From Crambe crambe (taxonomy: Eukaryota; Porifera; Demospongiae; Poecilosclerida; Crambeidae): a stretch of DNA of 64,000 bases. The position numbers were made by a program, and so were the translations under genes. The stretch is taken from assembly GCA_963924555.1 (NCBI GenBank), contig OZ004583.1, forward strand, positions 9,430,485-9,494,484, in the 5' to 3' direction. Shown here in pieces: positions 20,043 through 32,163 of the stretch. Every line of letters begins with the position of its first letter. Within the stretch, counting starts at the first letter, position 1. The notes below the pieces were generated by a model that was not told the origin of the DNA, searched no databases, and saw nothing but the letters and a program-made list of their open reading frames with translations.

Positions 20043-21997
20043 ATGCTAGCTACAGCCAGCATTCCCAAACATTCTGGGCTCAGGATAGAGGCCACTGACT
20101 TGCCAGCTGTTGGTGCTGCAAGCATGGCCGAGAGGCCTGCGGCCATTCCTCCCGGGACCACTAGCACTCTCACTGTCCACGCTTCAGCCACGGCTACCAC
20201 GGTCTCAGACACTGAACTTACCAATTTAGGATGGCTCCAGAAGCCAGGAGTACTATCTTCCATGTGCACTGCTTTGACTGGAAGCGATCAGCAGTCGGGC
20301 AGCAAACCAGGAACCAAGAACACTCGGAGACCTCGCCAACCCAAGGGCATCGATGGTCGAGCTACAGAGTTCAGTAGGGCCAGGTCAACTCGTTGTGGCT
20401 CTGACAAAATGGTCAATGTCATCCTCAACGTCCGAAACCGCAAGTATAATGGAGAAGATGCCTGTAAGCCACCCCTATCTTTTGCTTGCATGATCTTTAT
20501 GGCTGTGGAGAGCTCTCCTACCAAGACCCTTCCAGTGAAAGATATTTATGAGTGGGTGATGTGGAAGTTTCCGTATTACAGAAATGCTCCTCCCGGATGG
20601 AAGAACTCTGTCAGACACAACCTTTCCCTCAACAAGTGTTTCAAAAAGGTGGAACGTTACAATGGGAAGGTGAGTGTTTCATGGTAAAGCAAAGCTAGGT
20701 ACATCATCAACTGGCAAGCTCCAAGAAGCAGACTATGAATGTTTTGAATTTTGGATAGTGTGGTTTTAACTGTTCAATGATGCATGATCATGAATAAGTA
20801 ATCCAGCATGTGGCATGGAACATAATCTGGTGGGAAGAGATTCAATGCATGTCGTTCCTGTAGTCTGGCAATGCGATGAGTAAGGGAGGACTATGGACAG
20901 TGGATCCAGACTACCGGCGCAGCTTATTGGAGGCTTTGAAGCGCTCTCCCTACCATCCCTATCATAGTTACTTCACTCCTCCCTTGTCACCAAGGTACTA
21001 ATACCACTCACATGTCAATAGTCTTGTTATCAGTTTGAATTGTTAATCAATGTGGTGGGCATCAAATGGAGTAATTATAACATGCTCTTTCTTTACCCCC
21101 TAACAGTTCCAGCAGCAGCAGTCTAGGTGAGTATTCTAAGTAGCTGCTAGCTACATGTTTTACGATCCATCGTCATAATGCGTGCAGATTCAGTGGACCC
21201 AGCAGAGAGAGATGCAGCTCTTACTATGTGCATGATCAGTGGAAGTCCTGATCAGCCAGGAGCTGTCACACCCAACATTCTCAATGCTGTATTTCACGAC
21301 CACTGTTACACAAAGCGTCCTATCTTCCCACTTCTAACTTCTCCCTCACTTCATCTTCCACAAGTTACTGTCAAGCTCAATACTTCTCGCAAAAAAAGTT
21401 CAGGGTAAGAGTGTTAATTAGTTTAGCCAGGAACTTGCCAACAAGAGGCATGTGACTGCTTATTTGTTTGTAGCCATGGCATTTTCCTTTAAATGGCCGA
21501 CCTGAAGGTATTCAAATGTAGAAAGGTTCCTCGTGAATATTGTGGTGATTAGTCATGAGGTTATGTATGTAGTTGTTTAGGAGCTAGTATTCTTGTGCAC
21601 CTGCCATTGTTTCAATGCAATTTCTAATACAGTTTGACACTGGACGAGATAGCTGCAGCTGCTGAACTGATTCTAGCACAAGATGGAGAGGAAGAGAAGG
21701 AAGTCGGTGGATCTGAAAGCTCAGACGAGGGTTTCGGAGGGGAGGTAGAGAGTGACATTGAGGACCCTGAAGAAGAAATTCAGAAGAAGAAAGTCGAAGG
21801 CCTAGGGGATAGTGGCTATGGAGAATCATCTGTTCCCATGGAAACCAGGTACGCTTCTGATCGATATATGGTTTGTGAATTGATGACCATTACCAAATCT
21901 GATTTGCAGTTGTGCTCTCGACGATGAAATGGGTGCTGATGCACTTCTTTGCCTGGCTACCGGCAGTAGAGGATCATCCCCACCTGCTACTCAGTAA
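20043..21997 (+). CDS. FoxN2/3-type forkhead transcription factor
   Basis: Six exons (20043-20669, 20864-20994, 21107-21126, 21188-21404, 21633-21848, 21910-21997) give 432 aa. The forkhead spans ~141-240: [55 protein letters not shown], and then the FOXN2/3 hallmark [10 protein letters not shown] directly after it. An intron splits the wing region after GK, as in FOXN genes. Exon 5 is acidic ([24 protein letters not shown]). The FOXN2/3 (checkpoint suppressor) group is favoured over FOXN1/4 by the [12 protein letters not shown] and SPYHP motifs. A second Met at residue 28 is another possible start. Confidence 0.88.
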
Positions 21998-22259
21998 CAA
22001 AAATTAATGTACCGTTGTGTTTTTTTTTGTGTAGTGTGAATCATCCACCAATCAAAACTTGCATCTGTACTGCCTGTTATTTTCACCATTTGTATTATTA
22101 TTTTCAAAAACAACTTTTATACATGTACTTGGATTGTGTAAATTATTGTTGTACATTATTTTGTAATCACACAACACACTGACTGCAAATCAGATTACTG
22201 TCATGCAATGATAAATATTTTCAAAAAAAATGTGTTAAAATCAGGAAAATATTAATCTA

Positions 22260-25200
22260 TCAGTTCTCTTTTATTTCTTGTTTGAATGGCCTTAAATTTG
22301 CATGTACCTTACGAAGTATATCAGCCACTTGTATTGTATCTCGATGTGTGTCTAGATGCCGTGTGAGAGCTTGATGGATGGAATGTAATTCTTTATAGCA
22401 AACTATTTGCTGTTCTCTGTCCATCGAAGATGAAGGTTTCAGCCTTCTTTTAGAGGACGGTGCTGCATTTGATAATTCAGTTTAGATTCAACAATACAAG
22501 ACGATACTTACTCTTCCAGGCAAGTATTAAATCAGAGAATCGCTTCACTATCATCAGAATAGCATCACTCACAGTTTTTAGAGACCTGCAGCTTAAAACG
22601 GTACCTACAATTTTTGTCGATGACTAGGACTACTCACTTTTCCTGCATTTGGGCAACTATTAACTGACGAAGGACGGGTAAGATTACAAAACACACTGCC
22701 AGAGTCCACGGTGACCTACAGGTCGATAATCAGTAAAAGATCTGTATTAATTTTTACTACTCACTGACGACAGAGAAAACACTGCAGGGTGCTGACAAAG
22801 AGCGACACATCGTCAACATTGTCAGAAAAACAGCCTTGAAGAAGGTTGGTAACAGCTTGCAAGCCTTTCCCTTTAGCCCATAGTTCCAGCACTCCTTCTA
22901 CCAACTAGAAATAACGGTCAAGTACGGAAAGCCTTAGTTAATTCTGCTCGTACCTCAATCCTATTCAGAAGAGTTTGCTGTATATCCATATTGCCACATG
23001 TTATCTCCTCTACCACTAAATGCTGGGAAGACAGAAATTTTCCCGAAACTTCAAACAGAGCAGAATCTCTCCGTCCAATCATTGATGGGCCCAGTTCAAC
23101 CTCTCCCCACTGCAGACGTGCATTCCCAGTCTGCTAAAAGATAATGATGACAACTACAGTCACGGACGTGCACATACCATTAACTGTTCTTCCTTCCTTC
23201 CATTCTTGGTCGAAGCGTCTTTCTGTTTGGTTGAAGTTCGCTTGAAGGAGTGCTTATAGTAGCGGCTGTAGCGAGATATGCTTGGCACTCTTACAGAGTC
23301 TCTGGATTGTTGCTGAAGAGGATTATCGTGCACATGCAAGGAATCTAGCAAACTCTGGACATCTTGAGCTATAAGAGCAGTGTTGGGTGTCATTGGAGGA
23401 GAGAGTGCATCTCGTGAAGGGGGGGACTGACCAATCCCTGGAGGACCTTCGTCTACTTGTAGTACTGAATGATTTTCATCCAGAGAAGGGGATACGTCAG
23501 TAGATGGACACACTCCAGTAGAATCTGGTGTCTCTACAGTGCTTTCCTCTTCACATTTACTTGGCGGTTGGAGGGACGAGGATATTTCTTTGTCTCGATG
23601 CTCAGGAATATCATGCTTCAATGACTCATCAGGTGGATGATTATCTTCAGGTGATTTTAAAGTACTCGAGGACGGAAGCTCATTGCTATCCAGCGATTGA
23701 GTGATGGTCAAGTTAGGAGCAGATCCCATCTGTTCCATCTCTGAATGGCTCCCTAAAGGTGTGCTACCTAAACTTACACGATTGTGATCCAGCAAGTTTG
23801 AACAGGAAAAGGATCGAAGAGGTTCAGGAATATATTTTCTATCAGATGGAAATACTTCTGATTTAGAAATGATGTCTTCCATCTTATCTTTGGGATTAGA
23901 GATGAACTCGTGCTCTTCCTCTTGGGACAACTGTATGTTGTCCAACTGTGCACTCATAACATTATCTTGTGGACTGCTTGTGGAAGAGGATGGCTGGTTA
24001 ACTCTCTTAACTGCAGCCCCAGACCTACCACGAGTTGGTACAAGAGCTTTCACTAAAGTACTGTAGGCTTGTTCAAACAGTTGATCCTTTCGAAGATGAG
24101 GAGGGACCTTCATTACATGACGAAGAACACTCATTTCTCTAAAGAGGGCCAATATCCGTACTCCCTGTAACGAATGCATACTTTGTTATAGTTTTATTTA
24201 GCTCAAAACCTCTTAAATATACCTGTTCATTGGTGTAAGGTGAAAGTTCCTTCTTTCTATTGATGGTTGCAGTCTTAGCCACAGTAGCAACTTGTGCAAG
24301 GAAATTAACAATAGCAGTGACTAAAGGAACGTCAGTAGAATGCTCAGCCAACTGAACTTCAGTCAGCGAGAGAGCCAGTGTGAGAGACGACTCGCTCAGA
24401 ATCGGCTATAATAAGTAGCGTAAAAGACTATTAAATACAGCACCTTGGTTCTGGATCACCTTTCCATCAGTAGGAGTGGGGGGTGTGTCGAGAGTATTAG
24501 CCAACACTGTCCATCCATACTGCTGGAAATTGAGTTGGGGGGCCATGATGTTGAGGTGCATGCAAGATAAGACTCTGGTAGGGTATCGCTTGGAGGCCAT
24601 GTAAAGCTGGTTCTGCCGGGACTGGGAAAAAAGAGCTAGCAGATGACACCACAATGTGCCTTGCTTCTCAGCTACAGCAGTCATATGCTATTTATGTTAC
24701 GGGAAGAAAATTACAAGGGGAAATAAGTAATGACTGGGAGGATTTAACTCACAGGCATGCAGCAGAGATGGAGTAGCAAGTCGACAATGAAATCCAATGT
24801 AGGCAAATCTGCAGGCAACATGCATTCTGGAGAAGCAGGTTGCTCCAGGGACTGCTTGTAAGCATGCAAATATGAAGAATACGTTTCAAGAAGAGAGGAA
24901 TCTTTCAATTCATCCTCCTAAAGTATTGAAGTTGATAACTAAAGAATGGACAGCCAGATTCACGTTCACCTTGAGAGCTGGGTAAAGCGAATCTATGAGT
25001 TCGGAGGTCACAGACTTATGAAGCTGTTGGTGGAAGACTTGGTATGCAATGCTGTTTCCCACCTGTTCATATGGCTACAAGATGTATAGTGACATCACTA
25101 CATGATGCATGCACGGAACTCTGAGAACAAACTCACTGGTGGGGGTTTTCTGCCTTCATAGCCAGAGTGACGAGCAGTTACTTCTGCTGCTATTCTTTGG

Positions 25201-25780
25201 AGTTGCTGCCTGATAGAACTTGTTTCACTCGCTGTAGCCGAGAGAAAAGATGCAGACTGTTGATGGGTTGGCTTATTTCGAGGTGGTTTAGAGGGGGGAG
25301 AGGACTCTACAGTTTTGCCTGGAGTTGGTGGAAGCATTCGGCGGACTATAGGTTTAGTTGACTCGGGCACGACATACTGAAGAGATCTATTACTTCCAAG
25401 GATAATAAATGCGCCTTGGATCATGGAAATGTTATTTAAAGCCAAGAAACGGACATCACAGATACTCTCACCATGTTTGAGGACACAAGGAGATGCTAGA
25501 GGCTGCCCATCAATAGAGCATTCTCCATGGAGCAAGAGAAGTGAAGGAGGATCACCTCTCAGTTCCAAGCAGTAGGTATTCTCTGTTTCAACAGGAGGTA
25601 TCACCAGCACCGTCTCATCACGAGGCCTCAAGTTTGCATTGGAGACTAAAAATAACACAATAGCAAACTCAATATCAAAGACGACGCCACGCCCTCTAAC
25701 AGACCAATGTAGACTGGATCTCCTTTGATGGTGATATCGAAGGTTTGTTTATTGCTGGTATCAACGAAACAGAGGTCCAT
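22260..25780 (-). CDS. Large protein with a katanin p80 con80-like C-terminus
   Basis: Twelve minus-strand exons (25780-25705, 25645-25137, 25074-24970, 24917-24753, 24687-24460, 24405-24223, 24164-23178, 23133-22954, 22904-22765, 22715-22638, 22585-22512, 22462-22260) are phase-consistent and give 975 aa. The last ~230 residues resemble the con80 domain of katanin p80/KATNB1, which binds the p60 severing ATPase: VLELWAKGKGLQAVTNLL, LQCFLCRQ, CFVILPVLRQLI and a C-terminal CYKELHSIHQAL. WD40 repeats are absent. The first ~120 residues look like a beta-rich, possibly FHA-like fold (GECSIDGQPL, LKHGESI); 200-400 is helical; exon 7 is a long Ser/Pro-rich linker. I assign no gene name; con80 similarity is by eye. 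Confidence 0.6.
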
Positions 25781-25916
25781 CTTAATCTGCCGTCTACAGC
25801 ATGTCTCTCTCACTCCATTCCCACTCCATAATTTTTTTATTAAACACGCCCACGTCCAGAAAAACAATTAGGCCTGTACTATACAAATTAAACAACCTTT
25901 GACCTAAAAGGAATAG

Positions 25917-28223
25917 CTAATAGACCGCAGAATGCATGATAGTCCCGTCACTAAAGTACTGAAAGGTAGGAGGAATGATGGACAAACTTTCTTCCACATC
26001 TGCCAACACAGGACACCAGATCTCATCGAATTTCGCCATCATAGGCTCCCTTTCTGCTTTGGGGTCAGTAGTGGGTTGAGTCGGCTCAACCCATTCAGGT
26101 TCCAATTCCTCCCACCGTGAATGTGCTGAGAAATACGAAGCTGGACTACACCACTTCAGTTTGACTTGATTGCATAGTTTGCGAAGTTCAGCACAGGAGA
26201 GACGAGGATCCACTTCAGGATATTGTAGCTTCTCAAAGTCAGTATACTGCGTTGCTGCTCCTTTACTCGATACCTTCTCTTTGATTTTCTCTCCAACTTT
26301 ACTTGGCATTTTCTCCTTTGCTACTGCTGCAGCTGCTGGAGTTTTTCTGACAGTTTTCGGTCTCGGGTCTGCATCCTTTGCATCAGCAGTATTCACAGAT
26401 GTAGATGGCTTGCTAGAAATTACACTCACATGATGAAATCATAGGTGCATGTCCGTGCTTGTCAAACCTGACAGTTTCTGACGCTTTCAGGTGATTCATT
26501 TGACTCTGCAGTTCAGTGGAGGCGGAACATAGGAGTCGACCATGTTCATTGATATCTCTAGCACGAGAAATCTCTCCAAGCTTGTGCCAAGCCTCTGCGC
26601 AGCGGTAGTAAGACTTTTCCCATTTTGGATGCAGCACCAGAGCTCTATAACTGTCAATACATCCATTCCTACGAAACAAATCATTTAAGGTTCAAGGAAA
26701 TACCCCACACTGAGTTATAGTATGGCAGGTTAAAGGTCATAAGATCTTCTTAACAGATTCTAGGCTATAACGAGAAGATGGAAGAATGAAACAACAACAA
26801 CAAACATTTGTACTGTCTAGTATCAAACAGAACTCACCAATAGTCTTCATTTCGTAAGTAACAAAGTGCTCGATTACAGTAGAGAACAGGGCTGAAAGGA
26901 CTAGACAAAATAACATTACTAGAAGGATCTGTGAATATTAATAATTTATACCAAAGTTTGATAGCCGTGCTATAGTCAGCTACAGCCGCACGAAAGTTCA
27001 TTCGCTTAAAGTTGGAATTGCCCCTGTCCTTAACTGGGTCGACCAATTTCACCTTGTCTGTCAAGCTGCGAAGAAAACTAGCAGCCAAGTTCTTTTTATC
27101 AGCAGAGCGCAGTCCATAATCAATACCTGGATTTAATATGCTAGAGAGGGTCACTCTAATAATATTCTCCAGTTTACCTTGGGCCTGAATGATACTAAAG
27201 TAAAGCAAAATCTGTTCATCATGGATGGAATTTAATTGATTAAGTGGACTGCGAAGATTAGTTTGATAGAAAGAATCCTACACTACCATAATGGTCCAAA
27301 CTAACCAGTTTTCTCTCAGCTGTCTTGCTAACTGATTGTATTCCTATAATAAAAACAATATATATATATATATATATTAACATAGCACTAGACACTACCT
27401 TGTGAGCTCCACCCAGCAAATATTGGTACATACGATCATCTTTCTCCTACAGAATTAGACTTTGTAATCTTCAGTGTACTTCGCTATAAAGAGTACATAC
27501 ACACAGTCCTACAACAGCATCCATGACATGTGCCATCAGAGTGATTTTATCCCACAAAGGCTTCTCAAAAAACATGGGCCACATTAAGCTGCATTAAACA
27601 ACCAAAGCACTTTTCATGGCAATCTCTCAGTCAAATGCATAAAAGATTACGCACCTGTCTTTAGGAAGCAATTCCTTACTTTGAGCTATGCTCACAGCCT
27701 GGAGTAATAGAACATGTGGTCATGGAAATGATGGCACTCGACAGAAGTTGCCATAGGTTACCTTGTCGCATAACAAAGTACGAGAAAAAAGAAAAGGTCC
27801 CAACACTTCATACTTCAATGTAGCCAAGGTCTGAGATTTTTCATCAGATCCCCCATTGTACCAAAACAGGGTCTCCTCCAAAGCTTTAAAGGGAACAAAG
27901 AAAGAAGAAACAAACACATCCAGATTGGAGAAAAGCTAGCCAAAATGTACACGTCAGAGAGTAACCAGAACATCCATGCAATGTAGATATTCTTGGAATA
28001 CCAATAGCTAAGCTCTAGCTCTAGGGGTACTCAACAAACAAACATGTACGAACTCTCAGCCATTGAAGAGGAACTTGATGCAGATGCTGTGGCAGTAGTT
28101 GAAGCAGCTTTTGTCTTTGCCTAAAAGAGTATATTATTATTAGACTACTTTAATTATTATCTCACATACATTTTTTTTCTTTCGTTTTCTTTTGGATTGA
28201 GATGTACCAGCAGCATCGGCCAT
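25917..28223 (-). CDS. TTC3-like tetratricopeptide repeat protein (N-terminal type only)
   Basis: Twelve minus-strand exons (28223-28170, 28120-~28054, 27883-27762, 27698-27655, 27588-27501, 27446-27399, 27343-27306, 27248-27178, 27126-26952, 26900-26838, 26668-26468, 26412-25917) give about 488 aa. The N-terminus is a basic KRKRKKKN stretch. Residues ~75-210 resemble the region before the TPRs in TTC3 (MWPMFFEKPLWDKI). TPR motifs follow: RGNSNFKRMNFRAAVADYSTAI, VLYCNRALCYLRNEDY and WEKSYYRCAEAWHKLG, very like TTC3. The C-terminus is Ala/Lys-rich and ends with an acidic/aromatic segment. Human TTC3 is ~2,000 aa with a RING; none is seen here. The exon 2 end is uncertain. Confidence 0.72.
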
Positions 28224-28320
28224 TTTGGGTACAGTGTGGCACAGTAATCCCGAATAATGCCCACCTACATAATTATAGCTAGCTAGCTAGGAGCCGGCCA
28301 CGAGTTCTGGAAAGACTAAG
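28224..28320. promoter_or_regulatory. Shared promoter between TTC3-like gene and cyclophilin B
   Basis: Head-to-head start codons lie 97 bp apart. The interval contains an agctagctagctag run (28279-28292) and no TATA box. Inferred bidirectional promoter. Confidence 0.35.
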
Positions 28321-29153
28321 ATGAAGGTGATCGTGTTCACCGCCGGTATTGGATTAGCTCTATTGTATCTCGGTACGTGTTTCTTGCATGTATCGGCAAA
28401 AAAAGGACCTTTGGTGACTCATAAGGTAGGAGGACCCAAGTCAGCGATAGCATAAGTCATGTTAAGCTTTTTACTAGGTGTTCTTTGATATCACGATCGG
28501 TGGAAAAGATGTGGGTACGATTGAAATTGGATTGTTTGGAAAAACTGTACCCAAAACAGTCAAAAACTTTGTTGCTCTATCAACACACGAGGTAACCTAG
28601 TTGGCTACGCTTGTAATATCTTAGCTAATCTTTAAACGTGCAGAAAGGGTTTGGCTTTAGGGGAAGTTTGTTCCATCGTGTCATCAAGGACTTTATGATT
28701 CAAGGTTAGACTCTCGTACTGGTAACTGATGATAGAGCCAATTATTTTCTGGTTAAGGTGGGGACTTTACTCGAGGCGATGGCACTGGAGGGAAAAGTAT
28801 ATATGGAAATAAGTTTAATGACGAGAACTTCAAATTGAAGCACGGAGGACCTGGTTGGCTGAGCATGGCCAATGCGGGGAAAGACACCAACGGTTCTCAA
28901 TTTTTCATTACAACAGTTAAGACAAGTTGGTTGGATGGGCGTCATGTGGTTTTTGGAAAAGTTTTGAATGGAATGGTAAGTTAATGATATATATTTTTTG
29001 ATTATCTTCATTTTTTATTATTTAAAAAAAAAGGATGTTGTGAGAGCAATAGAAAATACTGAAATAGGTCAAAGAGATCGTCCTGTGAACGACGTAGTAA
29101 TTAAGGACAGCGGGGAGATTACTGTCGAGGAACCTTTTCCTGTGGAGAAGTAG
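28321..29153 (+). CDS. PPIB: Cyclophilin B, ER-type peptidyl-prolyl isomerase
   Basis: Five exons (28321-28425, 28478-28591, 28644-28704, 28758-28975, 29034-29153) give 205 aa. A signal peptide ([15 protein letters not shown]) is followed by a [14 protein letters not shown] start like vertebrate PPIB. The cyclophilin core is complete: [15 protein letters not shown] with the catalytic Arg at residue 85 (Arg55 of cyclophilin A), [14 protein letters not shown], and the [15 protein letters not shown] tryptophan loop that binds cyclosporin. The C-terminal [11 protein letters not shown] matches the PPIB-type tail, which helps ER retention without KDEL. It catalyses proline isomerisation during folding of secreted proteins such as collagens. 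Confidence 0.93.
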
Positions 29154-29233
29154 TGATGCAGTTATTATAATATCATTATGCACATGTGCATACAATGAAC
29201 TTGTACGCATGCGCATAACCTCGAGGAAGGACA

Positions 29234-29641
29234 ATGCAGGTAGTCTTCTTACTAGTAGCGGTCTTTTCTCTCCTGAATGAAAGATGTGTTGCCAGGCCTT
29301 TATCAGTTTACAAGAATGCTCATAATCCAGCAGGTGAATTATTTTATTTTAGCTAGTTATATCAATGAACTAGGACCTGATGATCCAGCTGGACTATTAG
29401 TAGTTGAAGAATATCAGAAAGGATCCGGTATATATACAGATGACGACGAAGACGGTCTCCAAGGTCAGTTCTGTCTAGTGGCTTCAGACTGTTATTTAGC
29501 ATTAAACTTTTAGATGGAGAAAGGCTTACATGCATCTTGCACGATGGCTCAGTCGTACCAGTAGGATATACAGTTTCACTGTCTCACTTGGTGTGTACAT
29601 GCAAAATAAACGGTAACATCAATTGCAAATTTAGGATTTAG
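29234..29641 (+). CDS. Small secreted protein with a VWC-like half-module
   Basis: Three exons (29234-29333, 29374-29463, 29514-29641) joined at phase 1 give 105 aa. A signal peptide (MQVVFLLVAVFSLLNERCVA) is followed by an acidic middle (YTDDDEDGLQ) and a C-terminal module ERLTCILHDGSVVP ... VCTCKINGNINCKF, with C-x-C and a terminal Cys as in VWC half-domains. The first intron would be only 40 nt, among the shortest in the window; a 19-nt alternative is too short to be spliced. The style matches the secreted cluster at 1.2-5.7 kb. No family assigned. Confidence 0.6.
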
Positions 29642-29832
29642 TCATCCAGTCATTGAACATATCCAAACTTGTCCTTAGAAGCATGTAGTCATTTCAGCAA
29701 GCTCGTCACTCATTCATGCTGCAATATTAACATTTTGTCACATTTCATGTGAATAAAATAATTAATTCACCCACTCAAATACCATTCATATAGTACAATG
29801 TTGCCAAAAACAAGAAAAAAAATGTAAATGAT

Positions 29833-31882
29833 CTACTCCATGAACTCCCACAGGTCCAGATCATAACCTTCATGAACATGCTCCAATAGTGCTTTCCTGC
29901 GAGATTCGCAATACCTGCACAAAACATGATAATACTCTAACGGGTACACGACTCAAAATTACAGGTCTTATGTACGTGCAAAACAAAGCTATGCTACACT
30001 CACTTTGCTTTGTCCTGCACAAATATTTTGATATCAGCAATAGTATTGCTTGTTATGTCCCTTTCCAAATATTCAGATAGCGTTTCGGTGGCCATCTCCA
30101 GATCACGTTGGTTATCCTCAAATATGAGAGTGTGGTTATTTTTGAGCAAGTAATATGCAAAAGCATACGTATACATTAGAGTCTGACGACATTGACAGAG
30201 TACATTCACTGCCTTTTTGAGGAACTGTGCCTTTAAATATAAAAATATCAATCCAGAGATCTTGGCAACAAAATATGACTCACTTCGATCCAAGACATGC
30301 TAAGCTGCTGCATCTCGTACATTTTTTGGTGTGCCATGTCATAAAGCTGCATTGTAAATGAAACGCACACACACTAATACTCCCTTCTCCTCGGATTAAA
30401 GTATGTGACAACCTTATGCTCCATTTTAGAACTCTTAAGGTGATTCACGTATCGATTGCAGTAGAACAAATACCTCTGGAGGGCAGCTCGAGATTTCTAC
30501 AGATAAGGAAACTAACGAATGGAGAAGCGTAGAGAAAACTTATGGACTAACAGCTTGAGCATCCCGAGCAGATTGAGAGTCCGTTTCATTGAATCTATTG
30601 CAGTGATACCAACTAGAGCCATGAGGTTCCCACGGACCCAAACAAGTCCAGCAAAACTCTGCCTTGCATTTGCTGCAAATCATGTGGTTGCAACCGCCAT
30701 TTTTTTCAATGGTAGTATGACACTTGTAGCATTCCTAACGAAATGAGGAGTAAATACCACTAATGCGTGCTATCATATTCTACCTTTGTATTGCAGTGAA
30801 TCCAGTTGGATGTCTCGCTATCATCATCACATTTTTTCAACCACCGTTGCAAATACTCACACAAGATAGGGAGGTGAGGGTCACGACCACACTGGAAACT
30901 GATAAAAATGGGATTCAAGTAACCACATAAGAACCTAAATTCTCCATACCAAAACGAGTATCCACAATCACATTTAACTGGAAGCCTATCTAAATTCTTG
31001 GCATAGACTGCATTAAGACAACCAGCAGCCGGACACCAGCGTAAGTTAGGATTGTCCAACACGAAGCTGTTGGTGATGAGGAATTGGTACTTCAATTTAA
31101 CATCACGCTGACGTAACAGCTCCCTGGAAGAAGAAACAGGATATTACCAAGTTCGATAAAATCAAAGTGCTTACAAGACTGTGGTTTCATCTACAACGAT
31201 ATCACATGCAGTGGCAGGACAGGATATGGTCTGAGCCCGGCCTTCACAGACAACCATCACTTGAAGATACTGGTCCCAACACTCGTGACAAAAAAGGTGC
31301 CCACATTCGAGTCCTGCCATCCCTATATGAGGGTAGGCCAACATGCAGATTTCACATATATATTCTTGTCCAGGACTAGCAGCAGCTCCACATCTCGCCG
31401 TCGATTGTGCCCTGACTTTTGTTGGTGGACCGACTGCAGGTTTCTTTTTGGGGTGGACCAAATGAGCATCGGCAAACAACGCCTCCTGGTCTCCTGCGTA
31501 AAACCTGATAGGGAAGTAATGGCTACGAGTCAAAATTTAAGACACACATTCTAACCTCTCGAGCAGTTTTTCTTTATCCCATTTACAAGTGGTTAAGAGT
31601 ATACGCACATGTTGGGAAGGCATCTACAATGAATACACGGAGCACATTTCTAAGTTCATAATCACACAATAGCTATCTAACCTGAAAAACTTCATTGACT
31701 TCGTCGATAATTTCAAACATCTTTTTTGATATCATATCTGGAGTGAGTGTTTGAGAAGAGGCTATACCAACTTCTCTTTCTCCACCATCAGCATCAGTTT
31801 CGTCCCCAGAAAATTGAAGTACTTCATCCTCAGAGTCACATAATCCGTCGTAGCCATCATATTGGCATTCATCGACTTCCAT
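29833..31882 (-). CDS. ARIH1: ARIH1-type RBR E3 ubiquitin ligase
   Basis: Ten minus-strand exons (31882-31682, 31623-31556, 31504-31175, 31123-30950, 30898-30784, 30734-30552, 30496-30413, 30346-30284, 30230-30004, 29914-29833) give 508 aa. Parts in order: acidic N-terminus, UBA-like region ([17 protein letters not shown]), RING1 ([19 protein letters not shown]), IBR (CPAAGC, CDCGYSFCFQCG), RING2 ([31 protein letters not shown]) with the catalytic Cys at residue 311, and the Ariadne domain ([42 protein letters not shown]). RBR ligases pass ubiquitin through the RING2 cysteine; ARIH1 works with neddylated cullin-RING ligases. All zinc ligands I checked are present. Confidence 0.95.
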
Positions 31883-32163
31883 TATCTTTTATACTACTAG
31901 CTAGAACTATTGTCTATCAAAAGCATAAAGTAAGCTCATAGCGGCTACATACAGTATAAGGAAGTATCACACAGATTATTAGACGAGGTTGAAGCATATC
32001 AGGACGGTCGCGTTGGTAGAATAAGCTGAGGCAGGAATTGGATCGAAGAACCTAGTTTTATAAACATGATGACGTGTGGCGCATATTACTGCCGTGTCAT
32101 GTTCTAAAAATAGCAAATCACGCCCATAATTTCGTAGTCAAGGCAACATTAACACTATTAGAC
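31883..32163. promoter_or_regulatory. Divergent promoter region, ARIH1 and SPAG8-like
   Basis: The start codons are 281 bp apart and point away from each other. No TATA box is seen. A CpG-bearing stretch (aggacggtcgcgttgg) lies at 32001-32016. Confidence 0.3.

Noticed and set aside
26413-26679. Reading straight through at the TTC3-like exon 26468-26668 to a stop at 26413
   Set aside because: A 55-nt intron with gtttga donor and tttctag acceptor restores phase into the long last exon; a 17-nt intron is too short to splice.
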